A stretch of 64,000 nt of DNA, from assembly GCA_020847435.1 (NCBI GenBank), contig JADLBX010000036.1, positions 62,001 through 126,000 on the forward strand. Reading direction: 5' to 3'. Every line of letters begins with the position of its first letter. Position 1 is the stretch's first letter. The position numbers and the translations under genes were made by a program. Source of the stretch: Anaerolineales bacterium. Its GTDB lineage: Bacteria > Chloroflexota > Anaerolineae > Anaerolineales > Villigracilaceae. The notes under the pieces were generated by a model. That model ran no database searches. It had not been told where the DNA came from and worked only from the letters and a program-made list of their open reading frames with translations. Positions 63,923-64,000 of this stretch are shown here, one piece after another.

Positions 63923-64000
63923 ATACACCGCTGGTTGAGTAGGCGGTGTTCGTCCGCCGTACCGAAACCAGCATGTAACCAAAGCAATGCTTGTTCGAGA

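Noticed and set aside
1-64000. CRISPR array or cas genes
   Set aside because: No regularly spaced direct repeats and no cas-like ORFs seen.
1-64000. Prophage or large integrative element
   Set aside because: No integrase, capsid, terminase or transposase ORFs; tRNA cluster carries only a short 3'-end duplicate.

Overview
This 64 kb window is typical of a moderately GC-rich, gene-dense Chloroflexota (Anaerolineae-like) chromosome; the taxonomy is inferred from protein style only. It carries about 60 credible CDSs, three tRNA genes (Cys, Gly, Phe), many intergenic hairpins and terminators, and several small repeat families. Housekeeping content includes rarA, alr, lspA, an RluD-family synthase, ftsK, lgt, tyrS, ffh and purine nucleoside phosphorylase. 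Regulatory content includes a Ser/Thr kinase, a double-FHA/LCAT-like protein, a nucleotide cyclase-STAND ATPase, two large HD-GYP proteins and an OmpR-type regulator. Main observations: (1) selD is truncated in the ORF track. Reading upstream through an in-frame UGA restores the full N-terminus, with Sec at the catalytic-Cys position and a GACGCAG-GTT-CTGCGTC hairpin downstream that looks like a bacterial SECIS. (2) A cysteine synthase/JAMM/TusA/DsrE/MoaD-like/MoeB-rhodanese cluster resembles the sulfur-carrier (CysO/CysM/Mec) cysteine route. It is preceded by a ~200-nt leader containing a 72-nt structured element. (3) An AbiTii-like defence gene with a small partner forms an AT-rich islet next to ffh. 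(4) A kinase, an FHA-FHA-LCAT fusion and a cyclase-ATPase are consecutive on one strand. (5) REP/MITE-like repeats occur, including one translated in frame inside a protein. (6) Two GAAC-N4-GTTC LexA-type boxes overlap promoters. No tools were run; all domain assignments are by recognition of motifs.
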